A stretch of DNA of 64,000 nt, from positions 2,976,001-3,040,000 of the forward strand of contig NZ_CP047898.1 of assembly GCF_009911795.1 (NCBI RefSeq), written 5' to 3'. Every line of letters starts with the position of its first letter. The first letter of the stretch is position 1. This stretch comes from Pseudarthrobacter psychrotolerans (GTDB taxonomy: Bacteria; Actinomycetota; Actinomycetes; Actinomycetales; Micrococcaceae). The position numbers and the translations under genes are program-made. A model generated the notes under the pieces. It saw only the letters and a list, made by a program, of their open reading frames with translations. It ran no database searches and was not told where the DNA came from. Shown here piece by piece: positions 35,041 to 42,623 of the stretch.

Positions 35041-35520
35041 ATGAGCCCCCAACTGACCATCAAACTTCAGCCAGGTACCCAGGCCCCCGATTTCACCCTG
35101 GAGGACGCCGAGGGCAAGGAAACGTCCCTGGCCAACTACCGCGGCAAAAACGTCATCGTGTACTTCTACCCGGAGGCGGCAACCCCCGGCTGCACCACCG
35201 AGGCCTGCGATTTCCGCGACAGCCTCTCATCGCTGCAGGGCTCCGGCTATGAAGTCCTGGGCATCTCCCCTGACGCCCCGGCGAAGCTGGCCGATTTCAC
35301 CGGCGACTTCAACCTCACTTTCCCGCTGCTCTCCGACGAGGACCACGCAGTAGCCCTCGCCTACGGCGCATGGGGCGAAAAGCTGGTCAACGGCGAGATC
35401 GTCGAAGGCCTTGTCCGCTCCACCGTGGTGGTGGACCCCGACGGCAATGTGGCGCTGGCGCAGTACCAGGTCAAGGCGCAGGGCCACGTCGCCGCCCTTC
35501 GGGAGTCGCTGGGGGTCTAG
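35041..35520 (+). CDS. bcp: Thioredoxin-dependent peroxiredoxin (Bcp/PrxQ)
   Basis: A 159-residue AhpC/TSA-fold protein. I start at ATG 35041 (GAAGGAAA upstream), as the family begins with a short lead before PGTQAPDFTLEDAEGKE. TPGCTTEACDFRD holds the peroxidatic Cys (about 47) and a second Cys four to five residues on, the PrxQ arrangement. It reduces hydroperoxides with thioredoxin. It is followed 40 bases later by a GNAT gene on the same strand. Confidence 0.92.
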   Translation: MSPQLTIKLQPGTQAPDFTLEDAEGKETSLANYRGKNVIVYFYPEAATPGCTTEACDFRDSLSSLQGSGYEVLGISPDAPAKLADFTGDFNLTFPLLSDEDHAVALAYGAWGEKLVNGEIVEGLVRSTVVVDPDGNVALAQYQVKAQGHVAALRESLGV

Positions 35521-35560
35521 TCTGGCGGGGCACAGGCAGCCCACCAACCGGGAGTCAGTC

Positions 35561-36133
35561 ATGGCGATCGAAGTCCGTCCGGGAACGCTGTTTGAGGACG
35601 TCAAAACGCTGGTTGGCCCCAAGCGGCCCGACGCCACCGTGTGCTGGTGCCTGAGCTACCGCATCCCGTCCAAACAGAACCTTGAGCTGCGCGGGACGGC
35701 CCGCGGCGACCTGGTGAAGGAGCTTGTGGCGCAGGATCCGCCGCCGGGGGTTCTGGCGTACGACGGCGGCGAAGCAGTTGGGTGGGCAGCTGTCCACCCG
35801 CGGGCCGACACGAGCTTTGCCCGCAACCGCAGGATTCCGCACGTGGATGACCTGGACGTGTGGTCTGTGTGGTGCATCCGGGTCAGGCCCGGGTACCGCG
35901 GCAAGGGGATCTCCCATCACCTGCTCAAAGGAGCCGTGGAGCTGGCCCGCAGCTACGGCGCGCCAGCCATTGAGGGGTACCCGGTGGACAACGGCAACAG
36001 CAAAGTGGATCTCACCATGGCCTACGTGGGCACACGCAAACTCTTTGAGAAGGCCGGGTTCGTCAAGGCCGCGGATACGGATTCAGTGCTCAACGGATTC
36101 CCGCGCGTCCTGATGCGGTTGGACCTGCGCTGA
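35561..36133 (+). CDS. GNAT family N-acetyltransferase
   Basis: A 190-residue protein from ATG 35561. The acetyl-CoA loop is in VRPGYRGKGISHHLLKGAVE (R-G-x-G-I), after LDVWSVWCI as the preceding strand. The N-terminal EVRPGTLFEDVKTLVGPKRP and CWCLSYR stretches match a family found widely in actinobacteria (often annotated as GNAT). The acceptor molecule is unknown. Likely co-transcribed with bcp. Confidence 0.85.
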   Translation: MAIEVRPGTLFEDVKTLVGPKRPDATVCWCLSYRIPSKQNLELRGTARGDLVKELVAQDPPPGVLAYDGGEAVGWAAVHPRADTSFARNRRIPHVDDLDVWSVWCIRVRPGYRGKGISHHLLKGAVELARSYGAPAIEGYPVDNGNSKVDLTMAYVGTRKLFEKAGFVKAADTDSVLNGFPRVLMRLDLR

Positions 36134-36174
36134 CGCCGTGGCGCCGGGCGTACAGACGCCGCAGGGTGCTCCGG

Positions 36175-36294
36175 TCAGGGCTTCTTCCGCCAGTTATTCG
36201 GCCAGTCCATGTCTATCAACCACAAGGCCAGCAACATCGCGTCCATGGTCATGAGCCCAGCTAAGAGGTACGCCCAACCTATGAACCACTGCAC
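36175..36294 (-). CDS. Very small single-pass membrane protein
   Basis: A 39-codon gene from GTG with GGAG six bases upstream: VQWFIGWAYLLAGLMTMDAM continues as a hydrophobic helix and ends MDWPNNWRKKP. The organisation, a hydrophobic segment plus a basic tail, fits a small membrane protein. It lies in a 240-base gap between GNAT and the next reverse gene. Function unknown. Confidence 0.5.
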   Translation of the reverse strand: MQWFIGWAYLLAGLMTMDAMLLALWLIDMDWPNNWRKKP

Positions 36295-36373
36295 GGCAAT
36301 CTCCTGACCTGGTTATCCCCCAGCCACGTGATTGTCCTTCAGTGTGGCACGGAATGGGTCAGCAGGGAACGGC

Positions 36374-36664
36374 TTATTTTGCGAGGGCTGCCAGGCGGCC
36401 GTGAAGTTCGGTTTCGCGGTTGAGGCGGCGGGTCAGCTGTTCAACCTTTTCCGAGAGCTCCACGCCGACGGCCAGCCGGTCCCCCGGCCAGCTTGAGGCC
36501 TCCCAGGACTCCCCCAAAGCTTGGGCCAGCGACCGGGACAGCGAGCGGAGCTTCCAGGAATGGCTCAGGTAATGGACGGCGCTGCGCGGGCGGTGGCCCT
36601 GCTTCAAGAGCCGCCACGAGCGTGCCAGCCTGCCCGGTAGCCTGCCGGATTCAGTTGGTTCCAT
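36374..36664 (-). CDS. Hypothetical basic helical protein
   Basis: A 96-residue protein from the ATG at 36664; the frame reaches 36829 but the extension is weak. It is basic and helical: SWRLLKQGHRPRSAVHYLSH, then LRSLSRSLAQALGESWEASS and VELSEKVEQLTRRLNRETEL. The end looks like a coiled coil. Not recognised. It is divergent from the PP2C operon, with 223 bases between the starts. Confidence 0.5.
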   Translation of the reverse strand: MEPTESGRLPGRLARSWRLLKQGHRPRSAVHYLSHSWKLRSLSRSLAQALGESWEASSWPGDRLAVGVELSEKVEQLTRRLNRETELHGRLAALAK

Positions 36665-36887
36665 AACTCCTGCACCGTCCTCCGGCAATCCGCATATTCC
36701 TTCGTAGCTGGTCCTTCGAGTGTGGCCAACGAGCCTCAAGGTCCCATCAAGGCCAAGGAAGTATTCCGGCAAGACCGCTTCACACTCATGGCCGCCCGGC
36801 CCGGAATGCCCTGCGCTGCCCGACTTCAACCTTCGTTGTCACGTCTATGACATGCTTCACCGGCCCTAATACGGTAGAAGTAGAGTC

Positions 36888-38000
36888 ATGCCTTCCATGC
36901 CCGAACCGCGCCGTGCCGTTGTGATTGAGGACGATCCGGACATCCGTGGCCTTCTTGTCCGGATCCTGGTCAAGCAGGGTTTCGAGGTCACGCAGGCCGA
37001 GGCCGGTCTTCCCGGCGTGGAGGAGGTCCGCCGCGCCAAGCCGGATCTGATCACCCTGGACCTGAACCTCCCGGACCTGGACGGGCTCGAAGTCTGCAAA
37101 CTCCTGCGTGAATTTTCGGACGCCTTCATCGTGATGCTCACCGCCCGCGCCGACGAACTGGACAAGCTCACGGGCCTGGACAACGGCGCCGATGACTACA
37201 TCAGCAAACCGTTCAGCCCCCGCGAACTTCAGTCCAGGATCAACGCCCTGTTCCGCCGCCGGCAACCGTCCATCGCGGACACTGCCGTGGCGAGCGAGCT
37301 GGAACGCGCCACCGAGGTCCAGCAAAGCCTGCTGCCCCAGGAGGACCTCCGGGTGGACGGGTACGACGTCGCCGGCGACTTCCGCCCCTCCCGCAGCGTG
37401 GGCGGGGACTTCTACGACTGGTACCGCACGCCCGAGGGCCTGCACCTGACGTTCGCCGATGCCATGGGCAAGGGCATGGGCGCGGCGCTCATCGCAGCCA
37501 CCGTCCGGGCAGTCATGCGGTCCACGGGACAGCGCCAGGACCTCGACGCGGCCTTCGCATCCGCCAGCAAAACCATCGCGGCGGACCTGGATTCCTCCAA
37601 CTCGTTTGTCACCCTCTTCCACGCCCGGCTGGACGCTGCATCCGGCGTCGTCAGCTATGTCGACGCCGGCCACGGACTGGCGCTGCACGTCACCGCCGAA
37701 GGGTCGGCGCACCGTCTTCCCAGCGGCGGCCCGCCCGTGGGGGCCTGGGCCGGGTCCGCCTGGCCGCAGTCCGCCGTCGGCCTGGCCCCGGGAGACTCCC
37801 TGGTGGTGGTCAGCGACGGTGTCCTGGACGTCTTCGACTCTGTGGAGAAGTTCACCGAGGCAGTCCTCGCTGCCGCCCATGGCCAGGGTTCCGCGCAGTC
37901 CGCCAGCGACGCCATCATGGCTTTGGCTCCTGCCGAAACCGCTGAGGATGACGTCACTGTAGTTGTGGTGCGCCGCTTGCCTGAGCCAGCCATGGTATGA
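36888..38000 (+). CDS. Response regulator fused to PP2C (SpoIIE/RsbU-type) phosphatase
   Basis: A 370-residue protein. Residues 1-125 are a receiver domain with the acid pocket EDD (14-16), phosphorylated D58 (LDLNLPD), T85 and K107 (SKPF). Residues about 150-367 are a PP2C-type Ser/Thr phosphatase: GGDFYDWY, FADAMGKGMGAALI, YVDAGHGLALHV, VVVSDGVLDVFD and AEDDVTVVVVRR, all metal-ligand motifs present. In such proteins phosphorylation of the receiver turns the phosphatase on to dephosphorylate a STAS partner. It is first in a four-gene overlapping operon, coupled by ATGA to the glycosyltransferase. Confidence 0.93.
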   Translation: MPSMPEPRRAVVIEDDPDIRGLLVRILVKQGFEVTQAEAGLPGVEEVRRAKPDLITLDLNLPDLDGLEVCKLLREFSDAFIVMLTARADELDKLTGLDNGADDYISKPFSPRELQSRINALFRRRQPSIADTAVASELERATEVQQSLLPQEDLRVDGYDVAGDFRPSRSVGGDFYDWYRTPEGLHLTFADAMGKGMGAALIAATVRAVMRSTGQRQDLDAAFASASKTIAADLDSSNSFVTLFHARLDAASGVVSYVDAGHGLALHVTAEGSAHRLPSGGPPVGAWAGSAWPQSAVGLAPGDSLVVVSDGVLDVFDSVEKFTEAVLAAAHGQGSAQSASDAIMALAPAETAEDDVTVVVVRRLPEPAMV

Positions 38001-39966
38001 CGCGTTTCTGGACCCGCCTGGTGGTGGTTCTGACCGTCATCCTGGGCCTGAACTACGTAGGCTGGCGCTGGGCGTCGTCGCTGAACTGGGATGCCTGGTG
38101 GATTGCCGTGCCCCTGGTGGTGGCCGAGACCTACAGCCTGATTGACGTGATGTTGTTCGGTATGACCGTGTGGCAGCTCAAGATCCGCAAGGGAGCACCC
38201 GCGCCGCCCCCCGATGCCACCGTTGACGTCCTCATCACCACGTACAACGAAGACCTGGACATGGTCATGACCACCGCCCTGGCGGCCCAGAAAATCCGGC
38301 ACCCGCACAGCACCTGGATTCTCGACGACGGCGCCCGCCCGGAGCTGAAGGCCCTCGCCGACGAGCACGGGCTGGGTTATGTGACCCGCAGCGAGGACTG
38401 GACCGCCAACGTGCCGCGCCACGCCAAGGCCGGCAACCTGAACAACGCCCTGATGGTCACGCACGGCGAATTCCTGCTGATCCTGGACGCAGACCAGATC
38501 CCCGAACCGGACATCCTGGAAAAAACCCTGGGCTACTTCAACAACCGCCGCGTGGCCCTGGTCCAGACGCCGCAGTACTTCAGCAACGTGCCCGCCCACG
38601 ATCCGCTCGGCAGCCAGGCCCCCTGTTCTACGGGCCCATCCAGCAGGGCAAGGACGGCTGGAACGCCGCCTTCTTCTGCGGCTCCAACGCCATCCTGCGG
38701 CGCGAAGCCCTGATGCAGCTGGGCCTGGTGGGCTATGTCAAAGAGACCGAAAAGAGCATCCGCCGCGCGCTCACCGCCTCCCGTTCCGCCATCCGCCAGG
38801 CACGCAAATCCGCGGACATCAACACACCGCTCGTGACCGAAGTCCTGGACGCGGTGGAGGCCGCCACGCTGGAAGCCCAGGAACAGATGGCAGCCGGCGA
38901 GGCCATGAGTGAGATCACGTACCGGGTCCGCCAGCGCGTGGACGCGGCCGTGCAAACGCTGGTCCAGGCTGACATGTCCGCCCTGCAGGCCGACCTCGAA
39001 GAAATCGCCGCCATGGAACTGGCGCATGTGGGTGACGCCGGCGTCCCGGTGGTTGCCGACGACGCCGTCCAGCGTATGTCGGCCCGGGACTGGTCGCCGC
39101 TCGGCGCCCTGGAATCCGTGCAGGCCGTCCTGGATGCCCTGAACGTTGAGCGGAACGACGAAGCGCAGCCGGTTATGCCGCTGGCCACCATCTCGGTCAC
39201 CGAGGACATGGCCACGGCCATGCGCATGCATGCCATGGGCTGGGAAAGTGTGTACCACCACGCGATCCTGGCTTACGGCCTGGCGCCCGAGGACCTCAAG
39301 ACCATGCTCACCCAGCGCCTCCGCTGGGCGCAGGGGACCATGCAGGTGCTGCTCCGCGAGAACCCGCTGGTGCAGAAGGGACTGAAGATCGGCCAGCGGC
39401 TGATGTACTTCGCCACCATGTGGACCTACCTGAGCGGTTACGCGGCGGTCATCTACTTCGCCGCCCCCATCATCTACCTGCTGCTGGGCGTCCTGCCGGT
39501 GTCCAGCCTCAGCTGGGACTTCTTCCTGCGGTTCATCCCGTTTATGGTCGCCAACCAGCTGCTGTTCGCGGTGGCCGGCCGGGGAATTCCCACCTGGCGC
39601 GGGCAGCAGTACAGCCTGGCGCTGTTCCCCACCTGGATCAAGGCGTGTTCGACGGCGGCCCGGAACGTCTGGTTCGGCCGTCCCCTGGGGTTCGCCGTCA
39701 CCCCCAAAGCCCGCCAGACCGGCGGCCCCAGCTGGAGCCTCATCCGGCCCCAGATTGTGGTGAGCGTGCTGCTGGCGGTGGCCGCCGTCGTCGGGATTAT
39801 CCGCCTGGCCACGGGACTTGCCGAGCCGCTTGGCACGCTGGTGAACGTGGGCTGGGTTATTTTTGACCTGGTGGTCATGAGCATCCTGGTCCGGGCTGTT
39901 TTGTACAAGGGCTACGAACCCGCTGTGGACGTTGATGCCGGAGAGAGGAAAGCCGATGGAGTTTAG
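37997..39966 (+). pseudogene. Cellulose-synthase-like glycosyltransferase (GT2), one-base frameshift
   Basis: A membrane GT2 protein of about 656 residues if one base is restored at the C run 38619-38623 (GSQAPLFYGPIQQG instead of a dead frame). Membrane helices flank the catalytic domain: two at the start, about four after residue 460. Motifs: DD (110-111), DAD (164-166), FCGSNAILRREA, TED (402-404) and QRLRW (440-444), the full D,D,D,Q/RxxRW set. Between about 248 and 398 it carries an extra helical segment of some 150 residues not present in BcsA. There is no PilZ domain. It should polymerise a sugar at the membrane. Flanked and overlapped by partner-switching genes. Confidence 0.88.
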
Positions 39967-40288
39967 TTACGAGGTCAAGGATTCGTACGCGGAGGTCAGG
40001 GCGGACGGGCGGCTGAACATGGTGTCCGCGCCCAAGCTGCGCGAATTCGTCACCGATGTGATCGCCGGCGGTTCCTCGCGGATCGTGGTGAACCTGGAGA
40101 ACACGGCGTTTATGGATTCCTCCGGACTCGGCGCGCTGATCGGTTGCCTCAAGGCCGCCCGTCAGGCCGGCGGGGACCTTCGCATCGCAGCGGTGCAGCC
40201 GCAGGTGAAAATGGTGCTCGAGCTGACCAGCATGGACAGGGTGTTGACTGCCTACGCCTCCGCCGATGAGGCGTTCCGCAATGACTGA
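39956..40288 (+). CDS. STAS-domain anti-sigma factor antagonist (RsbV-like)
   Basis: A 110-residue protein from ATG 39956 with GAGAGGAAA upstream, overlapping the glycosyltransferase stop by 11 bases. FMDSSGLGALIGCLKAARQA holds the phosphorylatable Ser (D-S-S-G) of the RsbV/SpoIIAA family. In its dephosphorylated form such a protein captures the RsbW-type kinase. The dephosphorylating enzyme is likely the first gene of the operon. Confidence 0.93.
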   Translation: MEFSYEVKDSYAEVRADGRLNMVSAPKLREFVTDVIAGGSSRIVVNLENTAFMDSSGLGALIGCLKAARQAGGDLRIAAVQPQVKMVLELTSMDRVLTAYASADEAFRND

Positions 40289-40706
40289 GGTCCTGGCGCA
40301 GCGGAGCTTCCGGGGACTGTCCACTGCCGAGGCCATCGAAGCCGTCCACAACGAGCTGGACGGCCTCTGGGCGGACGCCCCGTTCGTCCAGGCCATGGAC
40401 CAGATGACGTTCACCACGGCGGTGATCGAGTCCGCGTCCAACATCGTCCAGCACGCGCAGCCGGCCAAGGCACAGAAACCGGTGGAGCTGGGAGTGGACA
40501 TCAGTGTCCAGCCCAGGCTCCTGCAGGCCCGGGTCAGCGCCTTCTTCGCCAAGCCCCCGTTCGGTCCCATGGAGCCGGGAATCCCCGGCGACGATTCCGA
40601 GTCCGGCCGCGGCCTGGCACTCATCGAGGCGCTGGTCACCACCGTGACCTTCGAACGGCAGGACGGCACCAACACCTGGATCCTGTCCCGGACGTCACAG
40701 CCCTGA
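40281..40706 (+). CDS. RsbW-like anti-sigma ATPase/kinase
   Basis: A 141-residue HATPase_c protein of the RsbW/SpoIIAB family: N box VIESASNIVQHAQ and lid/G region DDSESGRGLALIEALVTTV, with the final strand TNTWILSRT. It would phosphorylate the STAS protein encoded just before (8-base overlap) and bind the true target when free. No sigma factor gene is present in the operon, so the target could be a sigma factor elsewhere or the glycosyltransferase. Confidence 0.88.
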   Translation: MTEVLAQRSFRGLSTAEAIEAVHNELDGLWADAPFVQAMDQMTFTTAVIESASNIVQHAQPAKAQKPVELGVDISVQPRLLQARVSAFFAKPPFGPMEPGIPGDDSESGRGLALIEALVTTVTFERQDGTNTWILSRTSQP

Positions 40707-40724
40707 CCTTCCCACCCCACCCCC

Positions 40725-40787
40725 CGTTGCTCTATCACATATAGCTCCCATTCGGCCGTTTTGGCAGCTATACGTGATAGAGCAACG
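40725..40787. repeat. 22-bp inverted repeat with 19-base loop
   Basis: The arms are 40725-40746 and 40766-40787, pairing at 21 of 22 positions (start CGTTGCTCTATCAC, end GTGATAGAGCAACG). This is too long and too AT-rich to be a usual terminator and lacks a T run. It stands 18 bases after the RsbW-like gene and 25 before the next one. It looks like a repeat-unit (REP/BIME-like or intergenic mobile hairpin) rather than a chance palindrome. Confidence 0.8.
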
Positions 40788-40811
40788 GCAATGATGAGTA
40801 GGCTAGAGCGC

Positions 40812-41120
40812 ATGTCTTTTGAAGAATCCCCCGCTGAGCGCCGCGAGGTCACCGTCCGCCGGGCACCGAAATATGTGCCGTTCCTCATCCTCGGCGCCCT
40901 GGTGGGCGCAGCAGTGGCTGCCGCTGTCGCATACGGTCTCCCCGGTGACGAATCCTTCGAGCGCGGCTCGGTGTTCGGCTTCTTCCTGGTCATGTTCGGC
41001 GCCGGCGGCGCGGTTCTGGGCGCCGTGGTGGCCCTGCTGCTGGACCGGCGGAGCGTCAAGCGCCAGAAACGCGCCATCGTGGAAGCGGTCCCGGATTCAG
41101 AGCCCGACGACGGCGCGTAG
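40812..41120 (+). CDS. Small two-helix membrane protein
   Basis: A 102-residue protein from ATG 40812: a charged N-terminus (ERREVTVRRAPKYV), two hydrophobic segments (VPFLILGALVGAAVAAAVAY and VFGFFLVMFGAGGAVLGAVV), and a charged C-terminus. Conserved small proteins of this type occur in actinobacteria with no assigned role. The IS701-type element is inserted three bases after its stop codon. Confidence 0.6.
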   Translation: MSFEESPAERREVTVRRAPKYVPFLILGALVGAAVAAAVAYGLPGDESFERGSVFGFFLVMFGAGGAVLGAVVALLLDRRSVKRQKRAIVEAVPDSEPDDGA

Positions 41121-41126
41121 CCCTAG

Positions 41127-42533
41127 TACTACAGTTGCGTTTATTTCATCTCTTACCGGCGGTTTAAGCGGACTTTCGTCTGCTGACGTGTTAATTCTTG
41201 GCCGTGAGCGATGATATTTGTGTGGCTGAGGTGCGGGAGTGGGCGGACGGGCTCGAGGAGATCCGGGAGCTGATCGGTGGCCGGTTTGCCCGGTCGGAGC
41301 CGCGGGAGAACGCGGTGGCGTACCTGCAGGGCCTGCTTTCGTCCGAGGAACGAAAGAACTCCTGGACCCTGTCCGAGCGGGCCGGGCAGGTGATCCCGGA
41401 CCGGATGCAGCGGCTGCTCTCGACCACGGACTGGGACCCGGACGCGTTGCGCGATGACCTGCGCTCCTACGTTCTCCGGCACCTCGGATCCGATGAGGGC
41501 ATCCTGATCGTGGACGAGACAGGCTTCATCAAAAAGGGAACCCGCTCTGCCGGGGTGGCACGGCAGTACTCCGGAACCGCGGGCCGCATCGAGAACTCCC
41601 AGATCGGCGTGTTCCTCACCTACGCCACAGCGAAGGGGCGCACGTTCCTGGACCGGGAACTCTACCTGCCCAAGGCCTGGACCGATGACCGGGCCAGGTG
41701 CGCGACCGCCGGGATCCCCGAAGACCGCGCCTTCGCCACGAAGCCTGAACTGGCCATCACGATGCTCACCCGCGCCCTGGACGCCGGCGTGCCCGCGACG
41801 TGGGTGGCCGGGGACGCCGTCTACGGCCAGTACTACAAGCTGCGCAAGGCGCTGGAGGACCGGGACGTTTCCTACGTGCTCGCGGTGCCGATGAACCAGC
41901 GCGTCATCGCCAAAACCGGCAACCTCGGCACCGAGTTCCGTGCCGACGACCTCATCGCGTCCCTCTCCGGGCGGGCATGGCGGACGCGCTCCGCCGGCCA
42001 GGGCGCCAAGGGAGAGCGCCGCTACGCCTGGGCCCGCGCCCGGATCAACGGCGGCAACGACCCGGAGGCCGAACACTGGCTCCTGGCCCGGCGCTCCCTC
42101 GCCGACCCGCAGGACATCGCGTACTGGATCTGCCACGGACCCAAGAGAGTATCCCTGGCCGAACTCGTCCGGGTGGCCGGCGCCCGGTGGGCGATCGAGG
42201 AAACCTTCCAGACCGCCAAAGGCCAGACCGGGCTGGACCACTACCAGGTCAGGCAATGGACCGGCTGGTACCGGCACATCACCCTGTCCATGCTCGCCCA
42301 CGCCTTCCTGACCGTGACCCGGTCAAAAAAGGGGGCCCACATCCACACGACGCCGGGCTCATAGCCCTCACCCTGCCCGAAATCCGGCACCTGCTCACCC
42401 GACTGGTCTGGACCCAACCGCCCTGCCCGGAACACACCCTCCGGCGCTCACACTGGCGCCGAAGACACCAGCAAACCGCCCGACGCCACCACTACCAGGC
42501 CCGCGGATCCACCCTATAAACGCGACTGTAGTA
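41127..42533 (+). mobile_element. Complete IS701-type insertion sequence, 1,407 bp
   Basis: The ends are TACTACAGTTGCGTTTAT and, reverse complemented, TACTACAGTCGCGTTTAT: an 18-bp inverted repeat with one mismatch. CTAG flanks both ends (41123-41126 and 42534-42537), a 4-bp target duplication typical of IS701. The right end lies 86 bases before purF, and the left end three bases after the preceding membrane-protein gene. It contains a single transposase on the plus strand. Confidence 0.93.
41204..42519 (+). pseudogene. IS701 family transposase (one-base frameshift near the end)
   Basis: From GTG 41204 the DDE transposase runs about 375 residues: GILIVDETGFIKKGTRSAGV (first D), VAGDAVYGQYYK (second D) and WAIEETFQTAKGQTGLDHYQ (E). 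At the AAAAAAGGGGG run 42325-42335 the frame is lost; one more base continues it as HDAGLIALTLPEIRHLLTRL and then RRSHWRRRHQQ to a stop at 42519. The catalytic triad is intact, and only the last 60 or so residues would be missing in the present frame. It may still be active, or the break may be a sequencing error. Confidence 0.85.
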
Positions 42534-42601
42534 CTAGGCACCCACACAGGCGCGCTGCCCCCGGGCGGGTCACAATGGCCACGGCGGAAAAGTCTTACCG
42601 C

Positions 42602-42623
42602 ATCTCATGAGATAATCGACCAG
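42602..42623 (+). promoter_or_regulatory. Likely leaderless promoter of purF
   Basis: A -10-like GATAAT at 42611-42616 lies exactly seven bases before the GTG start of purF, and no ribosome-binding site is seen. The start codon would then be at or next to the transcription start. ATCTCATGAGAT (42602-42613) is a perfect 12-bp palindrome overlapping the -10 element and could be an operator. The -35 region lies within about 55 bases of the IS701 right end. Confidence 0.45.

Noticed and set aside
36786..37880. 364-codon minus-strand frame opposite the REC-PP2C gene
   Set aside because: Antisense of a gene with all its receiver and phosphatase motifs.
40725..40787. Ordinary intrinsic terminator
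   Set aside because: The arms are too long and AT-containing, the loop is 19 bases, and no T run follows on the plus strand.
41153..42301. 382-codon minus-strand frame inside the IS701 element
   Set aside because: Antisense of the transposase; the DDE motifs are on the plus strand.
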